Notes under the pieces: model-generated
The model's database searches: none
Told to the model about the DNA's origin: nothing
Seen by the model: only the letters and a program-made list of their open reading frames with translations
Shown here: one piece after another, positions 46,663-55,987 of the stretch
Layout of the letters: each line of letters starts with the position of its first letter
Numbering within the stretch: the first letter of the stretch is position 1
Translations under genes and position numbers: made by a program
NCBI RefSeq assembly: GCF_964036635.1
Contig: NZ_OZ038524.1
Span: forward strand, 171,001-235,000
DNA: 64,000 nucleotides
Reading direction: 5' to 3'
DNA from: Tenacibaculum dicentrarchi
Lineage (GTDB): Bacteria; Bacteroidota; Bacteroidia; Flavobacteriales; Flavobacteriaceae

Positions 46663-46671
46663 TACCTTAGC

Positions 46672-47133
46672 ATGAATCAAGACAAAGTCAAAGAATTATT
46701 AAACGAAGCATTATTAGAAAATGAATCATTATATTTAATTGATTTACAATTCTTAGCAAACAGTAAAATAAAAGTAATTATTGATGGTGATTCAGGAGTC
46801 CCTTTAAACGAATGTATGCGCATTAGTAGAAAAATAGAGCATAATTTAGATAGAGAAGATGAAGATTTTTCTTTAGAAGTAACAACACCAGATATTGCAC
46901 ACCCCTTAACTGTTAAGCGTCAGTATAAAAAGAATATAAACAGAATTTTAAAGGTTAAAACAACAACCGAAGAATTTGAAGGTACGTTAATTCAAGTAAC
47001 AGATAACGATATTACCCTGTTTTGGAAAGCAAGAGAGCCTAAACCAATAGGTAAAGGAAAGCATACGGTAGAAAAAACAATGGTTTTGTTGTATCAAGAT
47101 ATTAGTGAAGCAAAAGTGAAGATCATATTTTAA
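46672..47133 (+). CDS. rimP: Ribosome maturation factor RimP
   Basis: 153 residues. RimP assists maturation of the 30S subunit. Motifs: VKVIIDGDSGVPLNECMRISRKIEHNLD, FSLEVTTPDIAHPLTVKRQYKKNINR and the C-terminal SH3-like domain. It is first in the rimP-nusA-infB operon, 12 nt before nusA, the standard order in most bacteria. Confidence 0.95.
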   Translation: MNQDKVKELLNEALLENESLYLIDLQFLANSKIKVIIDGDSGVPLNECMRISRKIEHNLDREDEDFSLEVTTPDIAHPLTVKRQYKKNINRILKVKTTTEEFEGTLIQVTDNDITLFWKAREPKPIGKGKHTVEKTMVLLYQDISEAKVKIIF

Positions 47134-47145
47134 TAAGAGAATGAA

Positions 47146-48402
47146 ATGGAAAATATTGCGTTAATTGAGTCATTTTCAGAATTTAAAGATAATAAAAGTA
47201 TAGATAGAGTAACTCTAATGTCTATATTAGAGGAAGTATTTCGTGCTGCATTAAAACGTAGGTTTGGATCAGATGAAAACTTCGATATAATTATTAATCC
47301 TGATAAAGGAGATTTAGAAATTTGGAGAAATAGAATTGTAGTAGCAGACGGTTTTTCTGAAGATGATAATGAAGAAATAGAACTTGCTGAAGCACGAAGA
47401 ATTGAGCCAGATTTTGAAATTGGTGAAGACGTATCTGAAGAGGTAAAATTAATAGATTTAGGAAGACGTGCTATTTTAGCTTTACGTCAAAACTTAATAT
47501 CTAAAATACAAGAACACGACAGCACGAACATATTTAAGCAATTTAAAGATTTAGAAGGAGAAATTTATAGTGCTGAAGTACACCATATTCGTCATAATGC
47601 CGTAATTTTGTTAGACGATGAAGGAAACGAAATTGTTTTACCTAAAAGTGAGCAAATTCGTTCAGACTTTTTTAGAAAAGGAGATTCTGTTCGTGGAGTT
47701 ATAAAATCGGTAGAATTAAGAGGAAATAAACCTGCTATTATCTTATCAAGAACTTCACCAGCATTTTTAGTGAAGTTGTTTGAACAAGAAATTCCTGAAG
47801 TTTTTGATGGACTAATAACAATTGAAGGTGTTGCAAGAATTCCTGGTGATAAAGCAAAAATTGCCGTAGATTCATACGATGATAGAATTGACCCTGTAGG
47901 AGCTTGTGTTGGTGTAAAAGGGTCTCGTATTCACGGAATTGTACGTGAATTAGGAAACGAAAACATTGACGTAATCAATTACACTAAAAATGAATCGTTA
48001 TTTGTAGCAAGAGCCTTAAGTCCTGCAAAAGTAACTTCTGTAGATATTAAGCCGTACGAAGAAGAGAAAAATGGTAAAAAAGGACGTGTAAGCGTTTTAT
48101 TAAAACCAGAAGAAGTATCAAAAGCAATTGGTCGTTCAGGAGTAAATATACGGTTAGCAAGTGAGTTAACAGGGTACGAAATTGATGTGCAACGTGAAGG
48201 GTTAGAAGAAGAAGATGTAGAGTTAACAGAGTTTTCTGATGAAATAGAAGACTGGGTAATTGCCGAATTTAATAAAATAGGTTTAGAAACTGCGAAAAGC
48301 GTACTTGAAAAAGATGTTTCAATGTTAGTGCAAAGAACTGATTTAGAGGAAGAAACAATATTAGATGTTCAGAGAGTTCTAAGAGAAGAATTTGAAGAAT
48401 AA
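47146..48402 (+). CDS. nusA: Transcription termination/antitermination factor NusA
   Basis: 418 residues: N-terminal RNA-polymerase-binding domain (1-125), S1 domain (about 135-205), KH1 and KH2 (about 205-350, with DPVGACVGVKGSRIHGIVRELGNENIDVI and SKAIGRSGVNIRLASELTG) and a short acidic tail. The C-terminal AR repeats of E. coli NusA are absent, as usual in this phylum. It follows rimP by 12 nt and lies upstream of infB. Confidence 0.95.
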   Translation: MENIALIESFSEFKDNKSIDRVTLMSILEEVFRAALKRRFGSDENFDIIINPDKGDLEIWRNRIVVADGFSEDDNEEIELAEARRIEPDFEIGEDVSEEVKLIDLGRRAILALRQNLISKIQEHDSTNIFKQFKDLEGEIYSAEVHHIRHNAVILLDDEGNEIVLPKSEQIRSDFFRKGDSVRGVIKSVELRGNKPAIILSRTSPAFLVKLFEQEIPEVFDGLITIEGVARIPGDKAKIAVDSYDDRIDPVGACVGVKGSRIHGIVRELGNENIDVINYTKNESLFVARALSPAKVTSVDIKPYEEEKNGKKGRVSVLLKPEEVSKAIGRSGVNIRLASELTGYEIDVQREGLEEEDVELTEFSDEIEDWVIAEFNKIGLETAKSVLEKDVSMLVQRTDLEEETILDVQRVLREEFEE

Positions 48403-48532
48403 TCAACATAAAGGAAATCAGTATCCTGAAAAATTGATAATAATCAATACAAAATCTGATAACCAAAGAAAAAAAACGTAACTATACTAACGTGTAAAGT
48501 GTGTTTTTTGAATATAAAGTATAAAATAATTT

Positions 48533-51394
48533 ATGGCTGAAGGCAACAAATTAATAAGACTTAATAAAGTATTAAGAGAATTTAACATTTCTTTAGATAG
48601 AGCTGTAGAACACTTGGCTAAAAACGGTCATAAAGTAGAATCACGTCCTACTGCTAAAATTTCTGATGCGGAATATCAAATATTACTTGATGGATTTCAA
48701 ACAGATAAATCTAAAAAAGTAGCCTCTAAGGAAGTAAGCGAAGAAAAGCGTAAGGAAAAAGAAGCTAATCGCCTACGTGTAGAGGAAGATCAGGAGAAGA
48801 AAAGAGTAGAAGACGAAGCTAAAAAACAAGAAGTTTTAAAAGCCAAAGCTAAAAGATTAGAGGTTAAAACCGTAGGGAAAATTGATATTAAAACTGGAAA
48901 ATCAGTAGAAAATAAAAAGCCAGCTACGCCTCTAAAAGAAGTACCAAAAGTGGTGATAGAAACACCTAAAAAAGAAGTGCCTGTTCAAGAAACTAAAGTT
49001 GTTGAAAAACAAACTATAAAGGTAGCTGAAAAGAAAATAGAACCAATTAAAGTTAAGGTTCAAGAACCTAAAGAAATTAAGATTAAAGAAGTTAAGCCCG
49101 AGGTTGTGAAAGCAGAAACACCTAAGAAAATAGATATTAAGGAAGTAAAAAAGGTAGCGGAAACAAAACCAGAGGATGTAAAGGCAGAGAAACCTGTTGA
49201 AATTACTGCCGAAAATGCTGTGAAATTAAAAACACAGTATAAAAAATTAGACGGTCCTAAAATTACAGGAATTAAAATTGATTTAAAACAATTTGAACGT
49301 CCTAAAAAGAAGAAACCTGATGCTAAAACAGACGCAGATAAAAGAAAGCGTAAACGTATTAGTAAACCAGGAACTTCTACAAAACCAGGAACTACTAGAA
49401 CAGTTAGACCTGCTCAAAATAGAAGTGGTGGAAATCGTACACCTTTTAGAGGTAGAGGAGCCCAAAGACCAGCCGTTAAAAAAGAAGAACCAACTGAAGC
49501 TGAAGTACAAAAACAAGTACGTGAAACTTTAGAAAGACTTCAAGGTAAGTCTAAAAGAGGTAAAGGTGCTAAGTATCGTAGAAATAAAAGAGATGCTCAC
49601 AGAGAACATACCGAAGCTGAATTAGAAGCTCAAGCGTTAGATAACAAAATATTAAAAGTAACAGAGTTTGTTACTGTAAGTGAAGTTGCTACAATGATGG
49701 ATGTTCCTGTAACAAACATTATTTCTTCATGTATGATGTTAGGAATGATGGTAACAATGAACCAGCGTTTAGATGCTGAAACATTAGTTATTGTTGCTGA
49801 AGAATTTAATTATAAAGTAGAGTTTGTTGGAGCTGAAGTAGAAGAGTCTATTGAAGAAGTTGAAGACAAACCTGAAGATTTAATAAACCGTGCGCCAATT
49901 ATTACGGTAATGGGTCACGTAGATCATGGTAAAACATCGTTATTAGACTATATTCGTAAAGCGAATGTAATTGAAGGTGAATCAGGAGGAATTACTCAAC
50001 ATATTGGTGCATACGCTGTACCAGTTGGAGAACAAAAAATTGCCTTTTTAGATACACCAGGTCACGAGGCCTTTACAGCAATGCGTGCCCGTGGAGCTCA
50101 AGTAACCGATTTAGTAATTATTGTAGTTGCTGCCGATGATGATGTAATGCCTCAAACAAAAGAAGCAATATCTCACGCACAAGCAGCTGGCGTTCCAATT
50201 ATATTTGCTATCAATAAAATTGATAAGCCTAATGCGAACCCAGATAATATTAAAACACAATTATCAGCTATGAATTTATTAGTTGAAGATTGGGGAGGAA
50301 ATATTCAATCGCAAGAAATTTCTGCTAAAACAGGGCAAGGTGTTGAAGAATTACTTGAAAAAGTATTATTAGAAGCTGAAATATTAGAATTAAAAGCAAA
50401 TCCTAATAAAAATGCTAAAGGAGCAGTTGTAGAAGCTTTATTAGATAAAGGTAGAGGATATGTATCAACAATTTTAGTACAAGCAGGTACTTTAAAAATT
50501 GGAGATTATATTTTAGCAGGAAAACATAGTGGTAAAGTTAGAGCTATGTTTGATGATAAAGGAAATAAAGTAAAAGAAGCAGGGCCATCTACACCAGTAT
50601 CAATTTTAGGTTTAGACGGTGCGCCACAAGCTGGTGATAAGTTTAATGTATTTGAAGATGAGCGTGAAGCAAAGCAAATTGCTGCAAAACGTTCTCAATT
50701 ACAACGTGAACAATCTGTAAGAACTCAAAAAACATTAACCTTAGCCGAAATTGGTCGTCGTATTGCTTTAGGAGATTTCAAAGAATTAAACATTATCTTA
50801 AAAGGAGATGTAGATGGTTCTGTAGAAGCCTTAACCGATTCTTTCCAGAAATTATCTACTGAAGAAATTCAAGTAAATATTTTACATAAAGGAGTTGGAG
50901 CAATTACAGAATCTGATGTATTATTAGCAACAGCTTCAGATGCAATTATTGTTGGATTTAATGTACGTCCACAAGCAAATGCAAGAGTAATTGCTGATAG
51001 AGAAGAAGTAGATATTAGAACATATTCTATTATTTATGATGCTATTAACGATCTTAAAGATGCCATGGAAGGAATGTTGTCTCCTGAAATGAAAGAAGAA
51101 ATTCTTGGTAATATTGAAATTAGAGAAGTTTATAAAATTTCTAAAGTTGGTAATATTGCAGGATGTATGGTAATGAATGGTAAAGTAACCAGAGATGCTA
51201 AAATCCGTATTATTAGAGATGGTATTGTAGTTCATGATGGTTTCTTATCTTCATTAAAACGTTTCAAAGACGATGTTAAAGAAGTAACAAAAGGATACGA
51301 TTGTGGTCTTCAGATAAAAGGTTACAACGATATTATTGAAAGAGATGTTATTGAAGCTTATACTGAAATTGCAGTTAAGAAGAAGTTGAAATAA
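48533..51394 (+). CDS. infB: Translation initiation factor IF-2
   Basis: 953 residues. A long Lys/Glu/Pro-rich N-terminal extension (about 60-365, low complexity and typical of Bacteroidota IF-2) precedes the GTPase core with G1 GHVDHGKTS at about 461, G3 DTPGHEAF and G4 NKIDKP, then domains II-IV. IF-2 brings fMet-tRNA to the 30S subunit. 130 nt separate it from nusA, without a terminator, so it is likely the last gene of the operon. A strong terminator follows. Confidence 0.96.
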   Translation: MAEGNKLIRLNKVLREFNISLDRAVEHLAKNGHKVESRPTAKISDAEYQILLDGFQTDKSKKVASKEVSEEKRKEKEANRLRVEEDQEKKRVEDEAKKQEVLKAKAKRLEVKTVGKIDIKTGKSVENKKPATPLKEVPKVVIETPKKEVPVQETKVVEKQTIKVAEKKIEPIKVKVQEPKEIKIKEVKPEVVKAETPKKIDIKEVKKVAETKPEDVKAEKPVEITAENAVKLKTQYKKLDGPKITGIKIDLKQFERPKKKKPDAKTDADKRKRKRISKPGTSTKPGTTRTVRPAQNRSGGNRTPFRGRGAQRPAVKKEEPTEAEVQKQVRETLERLQGKSKRGKGAKYRRNKRDAHREHTEAELEAQALDNKILKVTEFVTVSEVATMMDVPVTNIISSCMMLGMMVTMNQRLDAETLVIVAEEFNYKVEFVGAEVEESIEEVEDKPEDLINRAPIITVMGHVDHGKTSLLDYIRKANVIEGESGGITQHIGAYAVPVGEQKIAFLDTPGHEAFTAMRARGAQVTDLVIIVVAADDDVMPQTKEAISHAQAAGVPIIFAINKIDKPNANPDNIKTQLSAMNLLVEDWGGNIQSQEISAKTGQGVEELLEKVLLEAEILELKANPNKNAKGAVVEALLDKGRGYVSTILVQAGTLKIGDYILAGKHSGKVRAMFDDKGNKVKEAGPSTPVSILGLDGAPQAGDKFNVFEDEREAKQIAAKRSQLQREQSVRTQKTLTLAEIGRRIALGDFKELNIILKGDVDGSVEALTDSFQKLSTEEIQVNILHKGVGAITESDVLLATASDAIIVGFNVRPQANARVIADREEVDIRTYSIIYDAINDLKDAMEGMLSPEMKEEILGNIEIREVYKISKVGNIAGCMVMNGKVTRDAKIRIIRDGIVVHDGFLSSLKRFKDDVKEVTKGYDCGLQIKGYNDIIERDVIEAYTEIAVKKKLK

Positions 51395-51417
51395 AACATT
51401 CTAAAATATATAATTAA

Positions 51418-51449
51418 AAAAAGACACCTTATTAAGGTGTCTTTTTTTT
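51418..51449 (+). terminator. Intrinsic terminator of infB
   Basis: AAGACACCTT/AAGGTGTCTT (51421-51430 and 51434-51443) with a 3-nt loop, followed by eight T. Confidence 0.9.
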
Positions 51450-51481
51450 GTTTATAATAAGTACTAAAAATAGCGTTAATT

Positions 51482-51516
51482 TTATTTAGAGTAAATCTAA
51501 ATAAGATGTATATTTG
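51482..51516 (+). promoter_or_regulatory. Palindromic operator overlapping the promoter of the Cys protein gene
   Basis: A perfect 9-bp inverted repeat, TTATTTAGA-N5-TCTAAATAA (51482-51504), ends 4 bp before an exact -7 box TATATTTG (51509-51516). The palindrome occupies the -33 region, so a bound dimeric regulator would block or replace -33 contacts. The TTTAGA/TCTAAA half-sites resemble DtxR/MntR-type operators; the regulator is not identified. Confidence 0.6.
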
Positions 51517-51536
51517 TTGCCGTAATAACTTTAACT

Positions 51537-51881
51537 ATGGAAAACATTATAAAAATATACGACAATGAAATAGGTATTTCATTTTGTTGGAAAGACACAA
51601 CGAACACTTTAATTCAAATAATTTTTAGAGATACAGGTTTTCATTTAAACGAAAACCAAATTGAATCATTTCTAGAAAAAGTTCTCGATTCTAAAAGTCA
51701 AAAAAACTGTGCTACTTGTACTAGGGGAAATAACTGTAAATCTATTTTACTACAAACCCCGTCAGATAAAGTAAGCATGGCAGTATCACATATTGAGTTA
51801 GGGCAAATAGATGATTTATTGAAAGGAACATTATTTCAAATGCGCATGAATAACTATTTAGACGATTTGTGTAAAAATTAA
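51537..51881 (+). CDS. Small protein with CATCTRGNNC motif, unknown
   Basis: 114 residues. Features are ISFCWKDTTNTLIQIIFRDTGFHL at the N-terminus, a cysteine cluster NCATCTRGNNCKS (C-x2-C-x5-C), and VSMAVSHIELGQIDDLLKGTLFQMRMNNYLDDLCKN at the C-terminus. I recall similar uncharacterised flavobacterial proteins. The Cys group could hold a metal. The operator-like palindrome at its promoter supports regulated, perhaps metal-responsive, expression; inference. Confidence 0.7.
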   Translation: MENIIKIYDNEIGISFCWKDTTNTLIQIIFRDTGFHLNENQIESFLEKVLDSKSQKNCATCTRGNNCKSILLQTPSDKVSMAVSHIELGQIDDLLKGTLFQMRMNNYLDDLCKN

Positions 51882-51888
51882 AAAATAG

Positions 51889-51919
51889 GAGCTTGTATTT
51901 CTACAAGCTCAATCTTTTT
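51889..51919. terminator. Bidirectional terminator between converging genes
   Basis: GAGCTTGTA/TACAAGCTC (51889-51897 and 51902-51910) with a TTTC loop. A T-run follows on the plus strand (51914-51919) and an A-run precedes it, serving both the Cys protein gene and the minus-strand EEP gene. Confidence 0.85.
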
Positions 51920-51931
51920 TATCAAACAAAA

Positions 51932-52990
51932 TTAGTCTTCTTTAATTAAGTACATATAAACAGGATAATGATCGCTATAGCCGCCGCTGTATTTACCAAA
52001 CGAAAAACTTCTAAAAGGATAGCCTTTGTAGCGCCCTTTTTTTTGTGTTAAAAAATGCTTATTAAAAACCCCTGTTTTAAACATCTTAAAGCTCGTAAAA
52101 TCTTTTTTTCTTTTACTAGAAGAAACTAATTTATTGCTGATAATTATTTGATCAAATAAATTAATATTATCGCGATACCCTAAAGTATTAAACCCTCGGC
52201 GAAACATATTTTCAAAAGGATTATAAAGATCTTCTTTTTTTAAATTTTTCTTTTTCGCTACCGTTTTTAAAACTTTTTTAAAGCTACTATTAATCGGATC
52301 ATCATTAAAATCACCCATAATTAAAATCTTAGGGCTCGGGTCATTTATTTTAATTTTTTCAATAATTTGGATAACTCTGTAGGCTGCTTTTTCTCGTAAA
52401 GGCCTACTTTTTGCTTCGCCACCTCTGCGAGACGGCCAATGATTTACAAGTATATGAATCAATTCATCATCTAAATATCCGGCAACCCACAAAATATCAC
52501 GGGTATAAACTTTTTTATTATTTTTATAAATACGAGGATTGAAAGCTTCATAATGAATCGGTTTAAAATATCTTTTCTGATATAATAAACCAACATCAAT
52601 ACCTCGTTTATCAGGAGAATCAAAATGAATAATGCCGTACTTTTTATTTTTAAGATTTTTCGATTCTATTAAATCTTCTAAAACCTTTTTGTTTTCAACT
52701 TCGGCAACACCTAAAATAGCAGGGCTTGTTTTTGTTTTTTCAGCCCCTAATTGCAAAATAACACTGCTAAGTTTATCAATTTTATCCCAATAAATCTTTT
52801 GTTTATTTCCTTTGATAGCCATGATAGGGCTTGCTTCATCATTTTTTGAAGTATCATTAATCGTATCAAATAAGTTTTCAAGATTGTAAAAACCAATAGT
52901 TCTTATTTTATATTTTTTTTGAGCATATAGTATGTCAGAAAATAAGCTAATAACTAGCATAATTGTAAGTACTATTATTTTTTTCATCAT
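51932..52990 (-). CDS. Secreted endonuclease/exonuclease/phosphatase-family protein
   Basis: 352 residues with a signal peptide (ending LYAQ). EEP-fold motifs are intact: GFYNLENLFDT, ILGVAEVENKKVLEDL, HILVNHWPSRRGG, ILMGDFNDDP and the terminal GYSDHYPVYMYL with the catalytic Asp-His. Family members are Mg-dependent phosphodiesterases, including secreted DNases. It is divergent from a TonB receptor/DUF5689 pair, in a locus that ends with a phosphate porin and a PiT transporter, so a role in releasing phosphate from nucleic acids is likely; inference. Confidence 0.88.
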   Translation of the reverse strand: MMKKIIVLTIMLVISLFSDILYAQKKYKIRTIGFYNLENLFDTINDTSKNDEASPIMAIKGNKQKIYWDKIDKLSSVILQLGAEKTKTSPAILGVAEVENKKVLEDLIESKNLKNKKYGIIHFDSPDKRGIDVGLLYQKRYFKPIHYEAFNPRIYKNNKKVYTRDILWVAGYLDDELIHILVNHWPSRRGGEAKSRPLREKAAYRVIQIIEKIKINDPSPKILIMGDFNDDPINSSFKKVLKTVAKKKNLKKEDLYNPFENMFRRGFNTLGYRDNINLFDQIIISNKLVSSSKRKKDFTSFKMFKTGVFNKHFLTQKKGRYKGYPFRSFSFGKYSGGYSDHYPVYMYLIKED

Positions 52991-53162
52991 AAGAAATTTT
53001 ACATCAAAAATAAATCAAATTTTAAGCTTAAAAATACTGTAATGAAAAACACCTAAATTTATTAATAATAGCTTAACAAATAAAATAGCTATACTGCTTA
53101 ATTTACACGCTATAATCTAAGGTGTTTTGTACTAGTGGTTTAATATATGTAAAGGGTTATTT

Positions 53163-55949
53163 ATGAAGAAATTTACAATAACAATTTTATTATTATTTTT
53201 AAGTTTATTTGATTTAAATGCACAAAATAGTGTAAAAGGAATCCTTGTACATGCCGATACTGAAATAGCATTGTCGGGCGTTAGCATCCATATAAAAAAA
53301 ACAGCTATTACCAGTACAACTGCTGTTGATGGTACTTTTATTTTAAACAATTTACCCAAAGGAAATCAACTCCTTTCTGTATCATTAAATGGGTTTGAGA
53401 CTCAAACTTTTCCGTTGCAAGTATCTGACAATTCTATAAATTTAGGGACTATTTTTTTATATGAAGCCACTACGCAATACCAAGATTTAAGCACTATTAT
53501 ACTTACAGATGATGAATTAAGCGATGATGCAAATACGGCCGATAATATTGCAGGTTTATTACAGGCATCAAAAGATGTTTATTTACGAACTGCCGCCTAC
53601 GAATGGAGTGCTTCTTTTTATAGTATTAAAGGGCTGGCGTCTGAAAATTCAAAAGTGCTTATCAATGGTTTTGAAATGAATAAATTATACAACGGTCGTC
53701 CGCAATGGAGTAATTGGGGCGGTTTGAATGATGTGTTGCGAAATCAAAATTTTAGCAGTGGTTTATCGCCTTCAAATTATACGTTTGGCGGTGTTTTAGG
53801 TGCAACAAATATGAATACTCGAGCTTCTGATTATAGAAAAAGTGCCCGAATTTCCTACGCTTCTTCTAACAGAAGTTATTCCCATCGTTTTATGGCAATG
53901 TATGCTTCAGGGATTTTAAAAAATGGCTGGGCAGTTACCGCATCAGCAAGTAAAAGAACGGCATCCCAAGGATTTATTAACGGTACAATGTATAACGCAA
54001 ACTCCTTTTTTATCTCTTTAGAAAAAATAATAAATGAAAATCATAGTATCAATACCACGGCTATTTATGCTAAAAATAGCAGAGGGAAATCTGCCGCAAA
54101 TACACAAGAAGTGTACGATATTAAGGGCATTAAATACAATCCGTATTGGGGCTATCAAAACGGGAAAATTAGAAATGCACGCGTAAAAAGAATTGAAGAA
54201 CCTATTTTGATGTTAAATCATTATTGGAATATGACAAATAAAACGACTTTAGAAACAGGAATTGCGTATCAATTTGGAGAAATGGGCAATTCTCGTCTTG
54301 ATTTTAACGGGGGAAATGATCCAAACCCTACTTATTATCGAAAATTGCCAAATTATTTTTTAAAAGATTCTTATTACGGTAAAGATTTTGAAAATGCCTA
54401 TAAATCATTAGTGAATTTTCAAAATGATGGACAGCTAAATTGGAAAAATTTATATGTAGGAAATGAAAAAACTGCCGATAATGCCTTGTTTTCACTTTAT
54501 GAAGATTGTACCGATGATACTCAATTAAGCCTTAAAACAATTCTAAATACCCAAATAAATGAGAATATTACCTTAAGTGGTAGTTTAGATTATACGATAT
54601 TGTCTTCTGAAAATTATGCACGTATTGTTGATTTATTTGGCGCAACGGGGTATGTAGATATCAATAAATTCGGAAATTTAGGTGAAGATGATTATCAAAA
54701 TGACTTATTACACCCCAATAAAATAGCAAAAGTTGGCGATAAATTTAAATATAATTATGAAATAGCGGCAAAAGTATATGGCGGTTTTGTGCAATTACAA
54801 TTTAAATATAATAAAGTAGATTTTTTTATCGCAGGAACTGTTAATAGTAGCAGTTATCAGCGAAAAGGTTTGTTTAAAAATGGTATTTATCCTGGTGATA
54901 TTACAAATATCAAAATTCCAAACTCATTAGGATATTCTGAAAAGCTAAATTTTATGGGCTATGGCGCAAAAGCGGGGGCTACTTATAAAATTTCAGGACG
55001 GCATTTGTTAAATTTTAACGGGGGTTATACTAGTAAAGCACCTTCAATTCGAAATTCTTTTGCCAATTCAAGATCAAATAATTTAACTGTTGCTTCGGTT
55101 AGTCGTTTATTAAATGAAAAAATAAGCACTTTTGATGCCAGTTATATTGTAAGAATGCCCTTTTTAAAAGCAAAACTTACAGGATATTATACTACAATTA
55201 AAGACGCTAGTAATATTGCTTTTTATTTTACAGGTTCTGAGAATCTTTTTGTTCAAGAGGTTTTAACAGGAATAAATAAGCAACATTTAGGTGTCGAATT
55301 AGGTGTTGAAGCGCCCATATTATCAACGTTTAACTTACGGGCAGCCGCAAATTTAGGACACTATATTTATGCTAATAATCCAAACATTACGTTAGCATCA
55401 GAAATAAGTGCCGATTCACAAAAGGCAGGTTTTGATAAAAGAGGTATCAAAAACTACGGAAAAGCAAGCCTTAAAAATTATAAAATAGCCTCAGGACCGC
55501 AAAGAAGTTATTCTTTTGGTTTTGATTATCGAGACCCTGATTATTGGTTTGTAGGGCTAACAGGTAATTATTTAGATAAAATATATGTTGCTCCTTCGGC
55601 GATAAAAAGAACGACTTCTTTTATTTCAGATGATACTCAGCTTTTCCCAAATTATGATGCCGATTTGGCTAAAAAACTATTAACTCAAGAACAATTTGAC
55701 GGATATTTTACCTTAAATGCCATTGGCGGTAAAACCTGGCGGGTTGGTCAAAATAAGTACATCGGTTTTTTTGCAAGCGTTAGTAATTTGTTAAATAAAG
55801 CCTATAAAACAGGCGGATACGAGCAGGGACGAACCGCTAATTATGGCTTAGAAAGTACTGATAATACTAATGGAACACCTGTTTTTGGTACAAAATATTG
55901 GTACGGAAGAGGGGCGAGTTATTTCCTGAATATCAATTATAGGTTTTAA
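53163..55949 (+). CDS. TonB-dependent receptor paired with a DUF5689 lipoprotein
   Basis: 928 residues: signal peptide (ending LNAQ), a carboxypeptidase-regulatory-like domain (about 21-105, KGILVHADTEIALSGVSI), a plug (about 125-225, VLINGFEMNKLYNGRPQWSNWGGL) and a long barrel ending SYFLNINYRF. It is followed 39 nt later by the DUF5689/LTD lipoprotein gene, in a receptor-lipoprotein arrangement like SusCD. The substrate is not known; the context suggests a nucleic-acid or phosphate-containing ligand. The 172-nt intergenic region shared with the EEP gene carries complementary AACACCT/AGGTGTT segments about 80 nt apart. Confidence 0.9.
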   Translation: MKKFTITILLLFLSLFDLNAQNSVKGILVHADTEIALSGVSIHIKKTAITSTTAVDGTFILNNLPKGNQLLSVSLNGFETQTFPLQVSDNSINLGTIFLYEATTQYQDLSTIILTDDELSDDANTADNIAGLLQASKDVYLRTAAYEWSASFYSIKGLASENSKVLINGFEMNKLYNGRPQWSNWGGLNDVLRNQNFSSGLSPSNYTFGGVLGATNMNTRASDYRKSARISYASSNRSYSHRFMAMYASGILKNGWAVTASASKRTASQGFINGTMYNANSFFISLEKIINENHSINTTAIYAKNSRGKSAANTQEVYDIKGIKYNPYWGYQNGKIRNARVKRIEEPILMLNHYWNMTNKTTLETGIAYQFGEMGNSRLDFNGGNDPNPTYYRKLPNYFLKDSYYGKDFENAYKSLVNFQNDGQLNWKNLYVGNEKTADNALFSLYEDCTDDTQLSLKTILNTQINENITLSGSLDYTILSSENYARIVDLFGATGYVDINKFGNLGEDDYQNDLLHPNKIAKVGDKFKYNYEIAAKVYGGFVQLQFKYNKVDFFIAGTVNSSSYQRKGLFKNGIYPGDITNIKIPNSLGYSEKLNFMGYGAKAGATYKISGRHLLNFNGGYTSKAPSIRNSFANSRSNNLTVASVSRLLNEKISTFDASYIVRMPFLKAKLTGYYTTIKDASNIAFYFTGSENLFVQEVLTGINKQHLGVELGVEAPILSTFNLRAAANLGHYIYANNPNITLASEISADSQKAGFDKRGIKNYGKASLKNYKIASGPQRSYSFGFDYRDPDYWFVGLTGNYLDKIYVAPSAIKRTTSFISDDTQLFPNYDADLAKKLLTQEQFDGYFTLNAIGGKTWRVGQNKYIGFFASVSNLLNKAYKTGGYEQGRTANYGLESTDNTNGTPVFGTKYWYGRGASYFLNINYRF

Positions 55950-55987
55950 AAATACTTCTAAAAATTCAAAAAATTAAAACATCAAAA

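Noticed and set aside
49283..49532. Frames in the infB N-terminal extension on both strands
   Set aside because: Products of the repetitive Lys/Glu codons; the IF-2 frame explains the region.
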